Below, one piece after another: positions 56,354 to 64,000 of a stretch of DNA of 64,000 nucleotides. How positions within the stretch are numbered: the first letter of the stretch is position 1; each line of letters opens with the position of its first letter. Source of the stretch: Actinomadura litoris (lineage in GTDB: Bacteria > Actinomycetota > Actinomycetes > Streptosporangiales > Streptosporangiaceae); assembly GCF_009733595.1 (NCBI RefSeq), contig NZ_WOFH01000015.1, positions 62,001-126,000 on the forward strand, in the 5' to 3' direction. A program made the position numbers and the translations under genes. Under the pieces are notes generated by a model. The model had not been told where the DNA came from. It worked only from the letters and a program-made list of their open reading frames with translations, and did no database searches.

Positions 56354-56665
56354 ATGGACAGGACGCCGACCCGGCCGGACGCCAAGCCCTGGACGTTCCT
56401 GACCAACCACGCGCGAGTACTGATCCAGATCGCCCGCGACCCCGACCTGCGGGTCCGGGAGGTGGCCCAAGAGATCGGGATCACCGAACGCGCGGCGCAG
56501 CTCATCATCAACGACCTGGAAGAGGCGGACTACCTCACCCGCACCCGCGTCGGACGCCGCAACACCTACACCATCAACGCCCACCGCCCCTTCCGCTACC
56601 CGACCGAGGCCAACCACGACGTCGAAGACCTCATCGACCTGTTCGCCGACCGCGGCACCCCCTGA
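56354..56665 (+). CDS. Small winged-helix DNA-binding protein
   Basis: 103 residues. A compact winged HTH: WTFLTNHARVLIQIARDPDL, VREVAQEIGITERAAQLI, NDLEEADYLTRTRVGRRNTY (the wing), and NAHRPFRYPTEA. This pattern is common in actinobacterial one-domain MarR/ArsR-like regulators with no separate ligand domain. GGAGGAG precedes the ATG. Divergent from the STAS gene across 187 bases containing an AT-rich patch (56225-56270). Confidence 0.82.
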   Translation: MDRTPTRPDAKPWTFLTNHARVLIQIARDPDLRVREVAQEIGITERAAQLIINDLEEADYLTRTRVGRRNTYTINAHRPFRYPTEANHDVEDLIDLFADRGTP

Positions 56666-56884
56666 CCACACCCACGCGTGCGGCGGTTCCGGGAGGAGCG
56701 CCACCACCTGTGTCGCCAACCCCCGTCGCCGAGCCGCCAGAGCAGGCACGTGACGCGCAGGTCGTCCCCGACGGCAGTCCCCGGCTTCGGGGTCGTCTGG
56801 ACAGGCGCCAACGACGCGCTCCGAGGGGCCCGACCGGTCTCCCGGAGCGTCCGCGTCCAGGCGAGACCGGACGGCACGCGCCGG

Positions 56885-57295
56885 TCAGTCGAGGAGGGCG
56901 GTCGCCTCGACCTCGACGAGTACATCCGGTTCGAAGAGGTACTCGACGCCGATCAGGGAGGCCGGTGGCGTGGGAAACCGGAGTCCGATCTCCTCGGCGA
57001 CGCTCTCCACCCCGGCCATGAAGTCGTCGATCTTCTCCGGACTCCACCGGGTCACGTAGAACGTCAGGCGCAGCACGTCCGCGAACGACGCGCCCGCGCC
57101 CGCCAGTCCGACGGAGGTGTTGCGCAGCGCCTGGGCGACCTGCCCTGCCAGATCGCCGGGCGCGACCGGTGTCCCGTCGGCCTTGCGTGCGACCTGACCG
57201 CTGATGTGGACGTGCTTCGTCCCGGTGCCCACGGCGACGTGGTGGTACGGGACGGGCTGCAGCATGCCTTCCGGCGTGAAGTGCTGAACGGTCAT
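56885..57295 (-). CDS. RidA-family (YjgF/YER057c) protein
   Basis: 136 residues. Family pattern: VHISGQVARKADGTPVAPGD, QVAQALRNTSVGLAGAGASF, VLRLTFYVTRW and the C-terminal PASLIGVEYLFEPDVLVEVEA. RidA proteins hydrolyse reactive enamines and imines to keto acids and ammonia. The Arg that in RidA binds the carboxylate (normally in RACV-type segments) is not present at the PASLIGVEYL site, so it belongs to a less characterised RidA subfamily. Divergent from an HxlR regulator. Confidence 0.86.
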   Translation of the reverse strand: MTVQHFTPEGMLQPVPYHHVAVGTGTKHVHISGQVARKADGTPVAPGDLAGQVAQALRNTSVGLAGAGASFADVLRLTFYVTRWSPEKIDDFMAGVESVAEEIGLRFPTPPASLIGVEYLFEPDVLVEVEATALLD

Positions 57296-57314
57296 GGCCT
57301 TCTCCCTCTCAGAG

Positions 57315-57337
57315 TAAGTATCTGTAAGCTACCTAGT
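57315..57337. promoter_or_regulatory. Imperfect inverted repeat between RidA and HxlR genes
   Basis: GTAAGTATC, TGTAA, GCTACCTAG in an otherwise AT-richer 77-base divergent spacer. Position and the TA-rich half-sites fit an HxlR operator acting on both genes. Confidence 0.35.
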
Positions 57338-57372
57338 AGAAGAAAGACACTTCAACGAGACCAGGTTTCGCC

Positions 57373-57744
57373 ATGGATACCGCCGACGAACTCCGCATCG
57401 ACGCCCCGCACCGCGAGCTGCTCGACCAGGTCCTCGACAAGTGGTCGCTCAGCGTCCTCAACGAGCTCTGTGAACGCCCGTGCCGCTTCAACGAACTGCG
57501 CCGAGCGATCCCCCAGGTCACGCAGAAGTCGCTGACCGCGACGCTTCGGCGGCTCGAACGGAACGGCGTGGTCGAGCGCGAGGTCGTCTCCACCCGCCCC
57601 GTGGCGATCAGGTATCAGATCACGCCTCTCGGCAAGACCTTCCGGCAGCCCATCGATGTGCTGCTGGCATGGGCCTCGCAGCACATGCCCGCGGTCGAAC
57701 GCGCACGCGAAGGCTTCGACAAGCGGGAGGAGGCGGGCCTATGA
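57373..57744 (+). CDS. HxlR-family transcriptional regulator
   Basis: 123 residues. Winged HTH of the HxlR type: LLDQVLDKWSLSVLNELCER, RFNELRRAIPQVTQKSLTAT, LRRLERNGVVEREV, then the wing and ITPLGKTF. Lacks the N-terminal Cys of redox-sensing members such as HypR. Divergent from a RidA-family gene, which is the likely target. Confidence 0.9.
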   Translation: MDTADELRIDAPHRELLDQVLDKWSLSVLNELCERPCRFNELRRAIPQVTQKSLTATLRRLERNGVVEREVVSTRPVAIRYQITPLGKTFRQPIDVLLAWASQHMPAVERAREGFDKREEAGL

Positions 57745-57919
57745 CCCGGGGCGACCACCGAGCGCCCACCCGATCCCTCCGCTGGGGCGACACATGCCGC
57801 CACGCACCGTCGGACGGCGCAGGTCGGTGTGCTGCGTGGTAAGGGTCGTCCTCAGGATGCCCGGGGATCCGTGGCGGCGTGGGCCTGGCCGCCGCGCGAC
57901 GCCGGTTCACCTGCCGCGA

Positions 57920-58332
57920 CTGGGTGAACCGCAGGATGTTGCCGGACGGATCGAGGAACGCGCAGTCGCGGACGTCGTCGGGCCGGTCGATCGGTTCCTG
58001 GACCACCTCGGCGCCCGCGGCCTCGATGTGCTCGAAGGTGGCGTCGCAGTCGTCGGTCACGAAGACGAGGCATCCCAGCAGGCTCCTGGGGCCGCCAGAT
58101 CGACGATCGCCCGCCGATCGGCCGGTGAGATCACCGGGTCCGCGCCGGGAAACTGGAGGAGGATCCGCACCTCAGGCTGCGAAGGCGGGCCCACGCTCAC
58201 CCGCCGCCGCCCTTGGAGATCCGCGTCGGCGCGCACCTCGAAGCCGAGCACGTCACGGTAGAAGCCGAGTGCCTCGTCCAGGTCGCGGACGGCCAAGGCG
58301 CACGACGAGAACGTTAACTCCGCGCGGGTCAA
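57920..58332 (-). pseudogene. Frameshifted VOC (glyoxalase-like) protein
   Basis: From TTG 58332, which overlaps the sigma-factor stop (TTGA), the frame encodes a VOC half-domain: SSCALAVRDLDEALGFYRDV, LGFEVRADADLQG, PEVRILLQFPGADPV. At about 58080 the sense continuation changes frame (LLGCLVFVTDDCDATFEHI, EAAGAEVVQEPIDRPDDVRD, CAFLDPSGNILRFTQ). Without the shift it stops at 58057. The second frame stays open to 57620 and overlaps the HxlR gene, so its natural stop may also be lost. Joined length fits one VOC protein of about 135 residues. Confidence 0.7.
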
Positions 58333-59201
58333 CGCCGGTCCTGGCCGTCGGCGGGCAGGACCACGATGTCGAGGTCCCGGATCCGATCCGGATCGGTGTC
58401 GACGTCGATGCGGGTGATCTTGCCGCCGCCGACGGTGAAGGTGATGACCGCCTTGGGGCGGCCCAGATGTGACCAGACGGCCGCCGGAACACCGTCCACC
58501 AGCGCGAGGCGGGCGCCCTGAGCCCGTCCGGCGAAGAAGTCCGCCACCTCCCGGCCACCGCGCAGCTCCCCGACGACGGCGTCCGGATCGAGCAGCTCCA
58601 GCAGGGCGGTGAAGTCCCCGCCCCGGGAGGCGGCCAGGAAGGCTTCGACGATCTCCCGCTTCGCGGACCGCGCGGCGCCGGTCGCGCCCGCCGCTCCCTG
58701 CACCCGCCGCCGTGCCCGGCTGGCGAGCTGCCGGGCCGCCGCCGGGGAACGGTCGAGGATGGTGCCGATCTCCGCGAACGACAGGGCGAACACATCGTGC
58801 AGGACGAACGCCAGCCGCTCGGCCGGAGCCAGCGCGTCCAGCACCACCATCAGCGCGACGCCGACCGAATCGGCCAGTAGCGCCTCATCCTCCGGGTCGT
58901 CCTGTCCGGTCGGGCGGATGCTCACGTGCCGCTCCTGGGGCTCGGCCGGTAGCGCTCCGGCCGCGTCCTCACGCCGGTTCCGGCGTGCTTCGAGCATGTT
59001 CAGGCAGACCCGGGCGACGATCGTGGTCAGCCACCCTCCCGGGTTCTCCACCTGGCCGGTGTCGGCACGGCTGACCCGCAGCCACGCCTCCTGCACCGCG
59101 TCCTCGGCCTCGCCGGACGAGCCGAGCATCCGGTAGGCCATCGCACGCAGGCGGTCCTGATGCTCGGCGAACCGCTCGCCCACCCAATCCCGCTCGACCA
59201 T
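58329..59201 (-). CDS. SigJ-type (ECF41-like) sigma factor with C-terminal SnoaL-like domain
   Basis: 290 residues. Region 2 (about 10-75): HQDRLRAMAYRMLGSSGEAE, DAVQEAWLRVSRAD, WLTTIVARVCLNML. Region 4 (about 110-160): LAPAERLAFVLHDVFALSFA, EIGTILDRSPAAARQLASRA. A SnoaL/NTF2-like domain (about 175-290) follows (VEAFLAASRGGDFTALLELL), which in this group modulates the sigma factor in place of a separate anti-sigma protein. It is coupled to a VOC gene, now frameshifted, and sits beside two further VOC genes. Such sigma factors are often paired with small oxidoreductase-like or DoxX/VOC genes. Confidence 0.9.
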   Translation of the reverse strand: MVERDWVGERFAEHQDRLRAMAYRMLGSSGEAEDAVQEAWLRVSRADTGQVENPGGWLTTIVARVCLNMLEARRNRREDAAGALPAEPQERHVSIRPTGQDDPEDEALLADSVGVALMVVLDALAPAERLAFVLHDVFALSFAEIGTILDRSPAAARQLASRARRRVQGAAGATGAARSAKREIVEAFLAASRGGDFTALLELLDPDAVVGELRGGREVADFFAGRAQGARLALVDGVPAAVWSHLGRPKAVITFTVGGGKITRIDVDTDPDRIRDLDIVVLPADGQDRR

Positions 59202-59338
59202 CTGTCACATTCCTCCGTCCGGCCGGTCATTACTGATTGACCGGCGAACCCACGCCGATGTGACGACCGGGCCCAGCCCTGGCCGTCCGGCCCGCCGGTC
59301 CAGACGACACGAACACCTCAAGTATCAAGGAGACAGAC

Positions 59339-59752
59339 ATGAAAGCGCACGTCAGCTCGATCCTCCTCGGCGTCCGGGACATGGAGGCGGCCAAGCGCTT
59401 CTACACCGAAGGGCTCGGCTGGACGATCAAGGACGACTACGGCATCTCGGTGTTCTTCGAGTCGGACGGCGCCTCCCCCGTCGGCTTCTACGGCCGTGAC
59501 GGCCTGGCCGACCAGGTGGGCGTGAGCCCGGAAGGCAGTGGCTTCAGCGGACTCGTCCTCACCTACGTCGTCCGCAGCGAGGCGCGGGTGGACGAGATCA
59601 TCGCCGAGGCGGAGAAGGCCGGCGCCACGATCCTCAAGCCCGCCGCCGCCCTGCCGTGGGGCGGGTACGGGGGCACCTTCGCGGACCCGGACGGCTACAT
59701 CTGGAGCCTCGCCTACAGCGCCCAGGGAACCGACCAGCCATACGCGGAATAG
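59339..59752 (+). CDS. VOC family (glyoxalase/bleomycin resistance-like) protein
   Basis: 137 residues, two beta-alpha-beta-beta-beta modules. LLGVRDMEAAKRFYTEGLGW opens module 1; LPWGGYGGTFADPDGYIWSL closes module 2. A purine-rich AAGGAGA is 5-6 bases before the ATG. It resembles the gene product at 59877 (shared GVSPxGSGF and PWGGYxGxFxDPDGYxW), so the two are paralogues from tandem duplication. Metal ligands cannot be assigned with confidence; function in detoxification is a family-level guess. Confidence 0.82.
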   Translation: MKAHVSSILLGVRDMEAAKRFYTEGLGWTIKDDYGISVFFESDGASPVGFYGRDGLADQVGVSPEGSGFSGLVLTYVVRSEARVDEIIAEAEKAGATILKPAAALPWGGYGGTFADPDGYIWSLAYSAQGTDQPYAE

Positions 59753-59876
59753 CCGTCCAGGAAAGGCGAGAGCGCCGGGCGGCCACCACCGCGTGACCGG
59801 CGCGCACGAGCAGGTTCGGCGTCGACACGGAATCGTGCCGGCGCCGAACCGTCCCCCGAAACCACAGGAGAGAACC

Positions 59877-60266
59877 GTGTCACTTCAGGTGAGCACCATC
59901 ATGCTCGGCGTCGACGACCTGGTCCGCGCCAAGAGGTTCTACGAGCGCCTGGGCTGCGAGATCGACAAGGACACCCGCCACTTCGTCTCGTTCGTCCTGG
60001 GCGAGGGTTCCTCGCGGCTGGCCCTTTACGAATGGGAGGCAGCGGCACAGGACGCCGGCGTCTCTCCGCGGGGATCCGGATTCCGTGGGGTCTCTTTGCA
60101 CTTCAACCCCGATTCCAGGGAAGTTGTGGACGAGATGATGCACAACGCGGTGGCCGCCGGCGGCAGCGTGGTCAAGGAAGCGGCCGCCGCCCCGTGGGGC
60201 GGGTACTTCGGCTACTTCAGCGACCCGGACGGCTACCTGTGGAAGGTCACCACCTATGCGTCCTGA
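59877..60266 (+). CDS. VOC family protein, paralogue of the preceding VOC gene
   Basis: 129 residues from GTG 59877 (AGGAGAG upstream). Module 1: TIMLGVDDLVRAKRFYERLG; module 2: APWGGYFGYFSDPDGYLWKV. A 124-base gap separates it from its upstream paralogue, and the YdeI-like gene follows by 27 bases. Function unknown beyond fold. Confidence 0.82.
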   Translation: MSLQVSTIMLGVDDLVRAKRFYERLGCEIDKDTRHFVSFVLGEGSSRLALYEWEAAAQDAGVSPRGSGFRGVSLHFNPDSREVVDEMMHNAVAAGGSVVKEAAAAPWGGYFGYFSDPDGYLWKVTTYAS

Positions 60267-60293
60267 ACAACACCGATCGGCAAGGAGCCCATT

Positions 60294-60728
60294 GTGAAGT
60301 TCCGCACCCTCGTCGAGCCGCCCGAGCCCATGCGAGGACTGGAAATCCCACCCGAGGTGGTGGACGCGCTCGGCGGGGGCGCGCGTCCGCCGGTGACGAT
60401 CACCATCAACGGGCACTCCTGGAAGAGCCGCGTGGCGATCATGCGGGGGCGCCACCTGCTCGGCCTCAGCAACGCCAACCGAGCGGCGGCGGGGGTCGCG
60501 GTCGGTGACGAGGTCGAGGTCGACCTGGAGCTCGACACCGAACCGCGCGTCGTCGTCGAACCCGCGGACTTCGCCCGCGCCCTCGACGAGGACCCGTCCG
60601 CGCGCGCCGCCTACGACGCTCTCGCGCCGAGCCACAAGCGCAAGCACGTCCACGCCATCGAAAGCGCGAAGAAGCCCGAGACGCGTCAGCGGCGTATCGA
60701 GAAGGCCATCGCCGCCCTGCGAAGCTGA
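60294..60728 (+). CDS. YdeI/OmpD-associated-family protein with DUF1905
   Basis: 144 residues from GTG 60294 (AAGGAG 6 bases upstream). DUF1905 domain at about 1-85 (VTITINGHSWKSRVAIMRGR, VGDEVEVDLELDTEPR) followed by a bacteriocin-protection YdeI-like helical tail (DFARALDEDPSARAAYDALA, SHKRKHVHAIESAKKPETR). The combination is common in actinobacteria. Biochemical role unknown. Likely co-transcribed with the VOC genes. Confidence 0.86.
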   Translation: MKFRTLVEPPEPMRGLEIPPEVVDALGGGARPPVTITINGHSWKSRVAIMRGRHLLGLSNANRAAAGVAVGDEVEVDLELDTEPRVVVEPADFARALDEDPSARAAYDALAPSHKRKHVHAIESAKKPETRQRRIEKAIAALRS

Positions 60729-61499
60729 AACCCGAGGCGACGACTCCGTCACCATGAGATTCGCCGCGCGGGGGCCCTGCTCAAGCTCCAGAAAGGCGCC
60801 ACGCATCCCCGCGCACGCAACCGGCGAGGGCGGTCCGCGAGGCACATCTGCGGGCCGCAGAGAACCGTGCGCAAGGAGCGACCGCAGGACGTGATCCAGT
60901 CCGCTGCGTCATGTCCCGGACGCTCCGACGAAGGTGTTCAGAAAGCAGCTGCGCTCGCCACGGTCCGGGAGAAGGGCGTGAGCGACACCGCCGCCCAGGC
61001 GTCCTGCCGGTCGCTGGGCCAGACGGCCCTTGCCACGGCGTTCCTCATGGCTCAACTCGACGTCCGGTTCGATGCGGACGCCCCCACGGCGACGGCCACC
61101 GCGCTGTTCCCGTCCCAGGAACCGCGGCGTGGATGGGTGGGCTCGGGCGGAGATGTTGGACGATCAAGCGGACCGGTCAGGTCGTCGAGCAGGGCCTGGG
61201 GTCCTCGATGACCGACCGGACCGAGCATCTCGTCCGCGCGCCCACGGTGCCGGCGCCGTCGACCCCACGCACCAGCTGTTCGGGAATGATCGCGTGTTCC
61301 AGCCTTCCGAGGGACGCGCCGTCGCCATCGCTGCCGGACGGCACGTCGCCCCGGGCTCGACGAGCAACCTCGTGCGGTAGTCCAAGCGAACCTCAAGGGC
61401 CTCAGCGGCGCGAAATCGGTCAAGACCGACGCTAGCCACCTGGAACAAGCACTCATCGGGCATGAGGGCGCTGACGCCGCATGGCGCAACTCCCGTGGG
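60729..61499. other. 771-base stretch without a supported gene
   Basis: Frames are short or low in coding character on both strands. No repeat, hairpin or RNA gene recognised. Confidence 0.4.
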
Positions 61500-61700
61500 C
61501 TACTCGTCTTTAGCGATGAGCTGGTGAAACAGTAGGAGCCCTGCCGCTGCTGCGGCGCAGCCACTCAAAACGGACTCGGGAAGTCCGCGTCCAGCAGCGC
61601 CCGCAAGCAGGCCCGCGCCGACACCGACCAGCACACCGAGCGTGAGCACCAGCGCGGCCCGGACGGTCACCAGGGGCTTGTCAGATTCGGGTGTGGTCAT
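61500..61700 (-). CDS. Small two-helix membrane protein
   Basis: 66 residues: a polar N-terminus (TTPESDKPLVTVRA), helix LVLTLGVLVGVGAGLLAGAA, then a second helix SGCAAAAAGLLLFHQL ending in a charged tail. AAGGAG lies 6 bases before the ATG. Divergent from the sigma-like/DUF742/GTPase operon. Not recognised as a named family. Confidence 0.62.
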   Translation of the reverse strand: MTTPESDKPLVTVRAALVLTLGVLVGVGAGLLAGAAGRGLPESVLSGCAAAAAGLLLFHQLIAKDE

Positions 61701-61933
61701 GAACGGCTCCTTCAGGTCGAGGGTCGGTGCCTTCCTGTTGAACGCATAGGACCGTTCGACACCGTGAGCCCATGCGCTGGCCGTGTTGGGACGACTTTCC
61801 GCGATGGCGTGGGGTCGGTGCTCGCTGACGCCTATGACTGGAGGAGGCAGAGGGCTGGTGTAGCGGCTCGCGGAAGGCCCCGTGCAGCGGCTCGCGGGTT
61901 GCCCCGGGCCCCGGTCGGGTGGATGAGGTGTCG

Positions 61934-62605
61934 ATGGGTGATGTCCCCGAGGACGACGACGGTGCGCGCCACAAAGCCGATCAAGAACTGGTGGAGTTCC
62001 TGGCCGCCCACGGTTTCGCGGGGCCGGTGTACACCCGATTCGCCGAGGAGATGGCGGCCTACGCGATCGCCGTCCTCACTGCCTGGCTGCACACGGGGAT
62101 GATCTTTGTGCGATGCGCCGAGAAAGGGATCAAGTTACCGCGTCCCCCCATGAGCGCCTGGTCGAAGGACGACCAACTGGAGTTGGCCCTGGAGACCGTC
62201 GCGGTCGCGACCCGCTCGTTCCAGCAGCGCCTGCGAAGCGGCCATTGGGATCCGGGAAAGGGGGCGAGCCTGCGCACCTATTTCATCGGCCACTGCACTT
62301 ATCAGTTCCCCGATACCTACAAGAAGTGGCTGCGAGCCTCCGAAGGGTTACGATCCTGCGCCGACGAACTCGACGAACGCTGGCCGGACACCCGCCCGGG
62401 GCCTGAGGACCTCATGGCCGACCGCGACCATGCCGACCGTGCGCTGGCGAGCCTGCCAGACCACAACCTGCGAGCCGCTCTCGTCCTGACCACCCTGGGC
62501 TACAACCACGCCGAGATCGCCGAGCTGATCGGAGAGGGCGCCACAGCCCGCTCCGTCGAGGGCGCGCTGTATCGCTTCCGTCGGAAGAGGGGAGAGCGAT
62601 CATGA
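61934..62605 (+). CDS. Sigma-70-like (ECF-type) protein
   Basis: 223 residues from ATG 61934; a GTG at 61919 would add five. A helical N-terminal part (about 15-135) resembles sigma region 2 with LALETVAVATRSFQQRL and SLRTYFIGHCTYQFPDTYKK. The C-terminal region 4 (about 160-220) has ALASLPDHNLRAALVLTTLG followed by a HTH (NHAEIAELIGEGATARSVEG). It is longer than most ECF factors and lacks an adjacent anti-sigma gene. The stop overlaps the DUF742 gene start (ATGA). Confidence 0.72.
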   Translation: MGDVPEDDDGARHKADQELVEFLAAHGFAGPVYTRFAEEMAAYAIAVLTAWLHTGMIFVRCAEKGIKLPRPPMSAWSKDDQLELALETVAVATRSFQQRLRSGHWDPGKGASLRTYFIGHCTYQFPDTYKKWLRASEGLRSCADELDERWPDTRPGPEDLMADRDHADRALASLPDHNLRAALVLTTLGYNHAEIAELIGEGATARSVEGALYRFRRKRGERS

Positions 62606-63435
62606 GCGATGGCCTGGACCTGGAACGGCTCAACGCCTTGCTGGAGGCAAGTTCCCTGGGCGATCCGGCAGCGGCCAAGCTGCGGAAACGCACCTCCGGT
62701 GACCTCGCCGAGGCAGCGGTCCAGCGCGCCGACCTCCGCACCGGCGCCGGCGGGCCGGCACCTGAGCAGAGGGGTGTCGAGCGCCCGCCCGACGGGCAAG
62801 GAGCCCACCGCTCGCCCGAGAAGCGAGCACGCACGCACCGGCAACAGGTGGATCTGCACGTACACGACCGCATCGCACTGGACGAGATCGAACTCTATGC
62901 CGCACTTCTCATCCGCGCGGCGGCGGCCGAGCGGCCGCTGACCCAGAGTGAGATCGACACCGTGCTCGGTGTGGGTTCCGGCGAAGTCGAGGATCCCTCA
63001 GGAGTCGGCAGCCCGGACTTTGGCCTCTCCGCGGCGGCCGCGGCGCCCCCCGCGGCGGCCGCGCGGGGCGGCTCCCGCTCATTGGTAGCGGTGGGCGACT
63101 CCACCGAAGCCACGCTGGTGCGCCCCTACGTGATCGCCGGCGGCCGGGTCAGGCCCCGCGTTGACCTGGCACTCGAAGCCCTGGTGACCGCAGTGCCCTC
63201 CAGTGAGGTCTCCCAGATGACGCCCGAGTACCGGGCGATCATGGATTTGTGCGGGTCGGCGCATTCGGTCGCGGAGGTGTCGGCCCTGCTCCGGCTCCCC
63301 CTCGGGGTCACCCGCGTCCTCGTCGCCGACATGATCTTTGAAGGGCTCCTGCGACTGCACCAGTCGGGAACCCCTGGTGTGCAGCCGGACTTCGGCCTGC
63401 TCGAAAGGGTGCTCGGTGGACTTCGCAAACTCTGA
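62602..63435 (+). CDS. DUF742 (conservon CvnC-type) protein with an N-terminal extension
   Basis: 277 residues. The C-terminal 115 residues form a DUF742 domain: VRPYVIAGGRVRPRVDLALE, ALVTAVPSSEVSQMTPEYRA, CGSAHSVAEVSALLRLPLGV and TRVLVADMIFEGLLRLH. Normal CvnC proteins are about 120-200 residues; the first 160 residues here (charged, then Ala/Pro-rich low complexity at about 140-160) are extra. It overlaps the downstream GTPase gene by 20 bases, the usual cvnC-cvnD arrangement. Confidence 0.83.
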   Translation: MSDGLDLERLNALLEASSLGDPAAAKLRKRTSGDLAEAAVQRADLRTGAGGPAPEQRGVERPPDGQGAHRSPEKRARTHRQQVDLHVHDRIALDEIELYAALLIRAAAAERPLTQSEIDTVLGVGSGEVEDPSGVGSPDFGLSAAAAAPPAAAARGGSRSLVAVGDSTEATLVRPYVIAGGRVRPRVDLALEALVTAVPSSEVSQMTPEYRAIMDLCGSAHSVAEVSALLRLPLGVTRVLVADMIFEGLLRLHQSGTPGVQPDFGLLERVLGGLRKL

Positions 63436-64000
63436 ACGCCCACCGGCGCCAGGGCCAGGGCCGCAGGACCCGGACCTGGTCTCGGTGAAGATCGTCATCG
63501 GCGGCGGCCTCGGCGTCGGCAAGACGACCTTCGTCGGGTCGGTGTCGGAGATCATTCCGCTCACGACCGAGGCCGTCATGACCACCGCGAGCGCGGACAT
63601 GGACGGGCTGCCGGCGGCGCCCGACAAGACCACGGTCACCGTCGACTTCGGCCGCGTGGCGTTGGGCCGTGAGCTGATTCTCTACCTGTTCGGCACGCCC
63701 GGCCGGCACCGGTTCTGGTTCATGTGGGACGACCTGGTCAGCGGCGCGATCGGCGCGGTCGTGCTGGTCGACACCCGCCGCCTGGCCGACAGCTTCGCCA
63801 CGCTCGACTACATCGAACGCGCAGGACTCCCGTTCATCGTCGCCGTCAACGGGTTCCACGGCCAGTTCCAGCACCCGGAAGATGACATCCGTGACGCCCT
63901 GGCCCTCGGCCAGCACGTGCCGATCGTCGAGTGCGACGCGCGCAACCGCGAGTCGGCCAAGCAGGTCCTCATCGCCCTCGCCCAGCACGTCATGTCGCTG
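63416..64000 (+). CDS. Conservon small GTPase (CvnD-type), runs off the window end
   Basis: 195 codons are present and the gene is incomplete at its 3' end by only a few residues if of normal size (about 190-205). Walker A GGLGVGKTT near 31-39, the switch region with DKTTVTVDFGRV, G3-like LFGTPGRHRFWFMWDDL, AVVLVDTRRLADSF, and NGF in place of the usual NKxD base-recognition motif. These are the bacterial Ras-like GTPases of actinobacterial conservons. It normally works with CvnA (kinase), CvnB (roadblock) and CvnC; here only CvnC precedes it and a sigma-like gene replaces CvnA/B. Confidence 0.85.
   Translation, partial: MDFANSERPPAPGPGPQDPDLVSVKIVIGGGLGVGKTTFVGSVSEIIPLTTEAVMTTASADMDGLPAAPDKTTVTVDFGRVALGRELILYLFGTPGRHRFWFMWDDLVSGAIGAVVLVDTRRLADSFATLDYIERAGLPFIVAVNGFHGQFQHPEDDIRDALALGQHVPIVECDARNRESAKQVLIALAQHVMSL

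Noticed and set aside
60911-61435. Plus-strand frames in the gap before the small membrane gene
   Set aside because: Arg/Pro-rich translations, no ribosome site, and no similarity to known proteins.
1-64000. CRISPR arrays, tRNA or rRNA genes, intact insertion sequences
   Set aside because: Looked for regularly spaced repeats, tRNA-like cloverleaf ends and transposase motifs (DDE, HUH, serine recombinase); none was found by eye. A tRNAscan or ISfinder search would be decisive.

Overview
The window is very GC-rich DNA from a filamentous actinomycete. Thermomonosporaceae (Actinomadura-like) fits best. The basis is GC-biased third codon positions, frequent GTG and TTG starts with 4-base stop/start overlaps, many ECF sigma factors, a conservon-type GTPase/DUF742 pair and Tat-exported glycosidases. 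The genus is inference; no rRNA or marker gene is present.

Layout. 0-5.5 kb: a sodium:monocarboxylate-type symporter, then an overlapping unit of a GT2 glycosyltransferase, a polytopic membrane protein, a SigE-family ECF sigma factor and its membrane-anchored partner. 5.4-14.2 kb: TetR, zinc-independent NADP oxidoreductase, GlxA-type and AraC regulators, a second sigma/anti-sigma-like pair, a wrecked SMI1-like gene and a membrane protein. 14.9-23.3 kb: a WD40 protein, membrane proteins, a secreted amidase, a MarR/membrane-protein divergent pair and a frameshifted epoxide hydrolase. 23.4-27.1 kb: a secreted RHS/YD-repeat protein with a small membrane gene directly downstream.

27.8-48.4 kb is the heart of the window: an L-rhamnose locus. 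On the minus strand, reading from 42.8 kb downwards, are the rhamnose ABC transporter (rhaT, rhaP, rhaQ, rhaS), the mutarotase rhaM (carrying a 1-base frameshift), the isomerase rhaI, a Tat-exported GH78 rhamnosidase, the bifunctional aldolase/lactaldehyde dehydrogenase rhaEW, a 45-codon relic of a fucose-isomerase-like gene, and a second GH78 rhamnosidase. Divergently on the plus strand is a translationally coupled operon: LacI regulator, lutA, lutB, lutC, rhaB. Together these take rhamnosides to free rhamnose outside the cell, import it, and convert it through rhamnulose-1-phosphate to DHAP plus lactaldehyde, then lactate and pyruvate.

48.4-64 kb is accessory: secreted NTF2-like and fascin-like proteins, an Asp/Glu racemase with a divergent Lrp regulator, an EHN-type epoxide hydrolase, STAS/wHTH and RidA/HxlR divergent pairs, a SigJ-type sigma factor coupled to a frameshifted VOC gene, two VOC paralogues with a YdeI-like protein, and finally a sigma-like/DUF742/GTPase operon that runs off the window.

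At least four otherwise recognisable genes carry single-base frameshifts, and several short relics lie in the long intergenic stretches. Either this is a decaying accessory region or the assembly contains indel errors. No tRNA, rRNA, CRISPR array or intact insertion sequence was seen.
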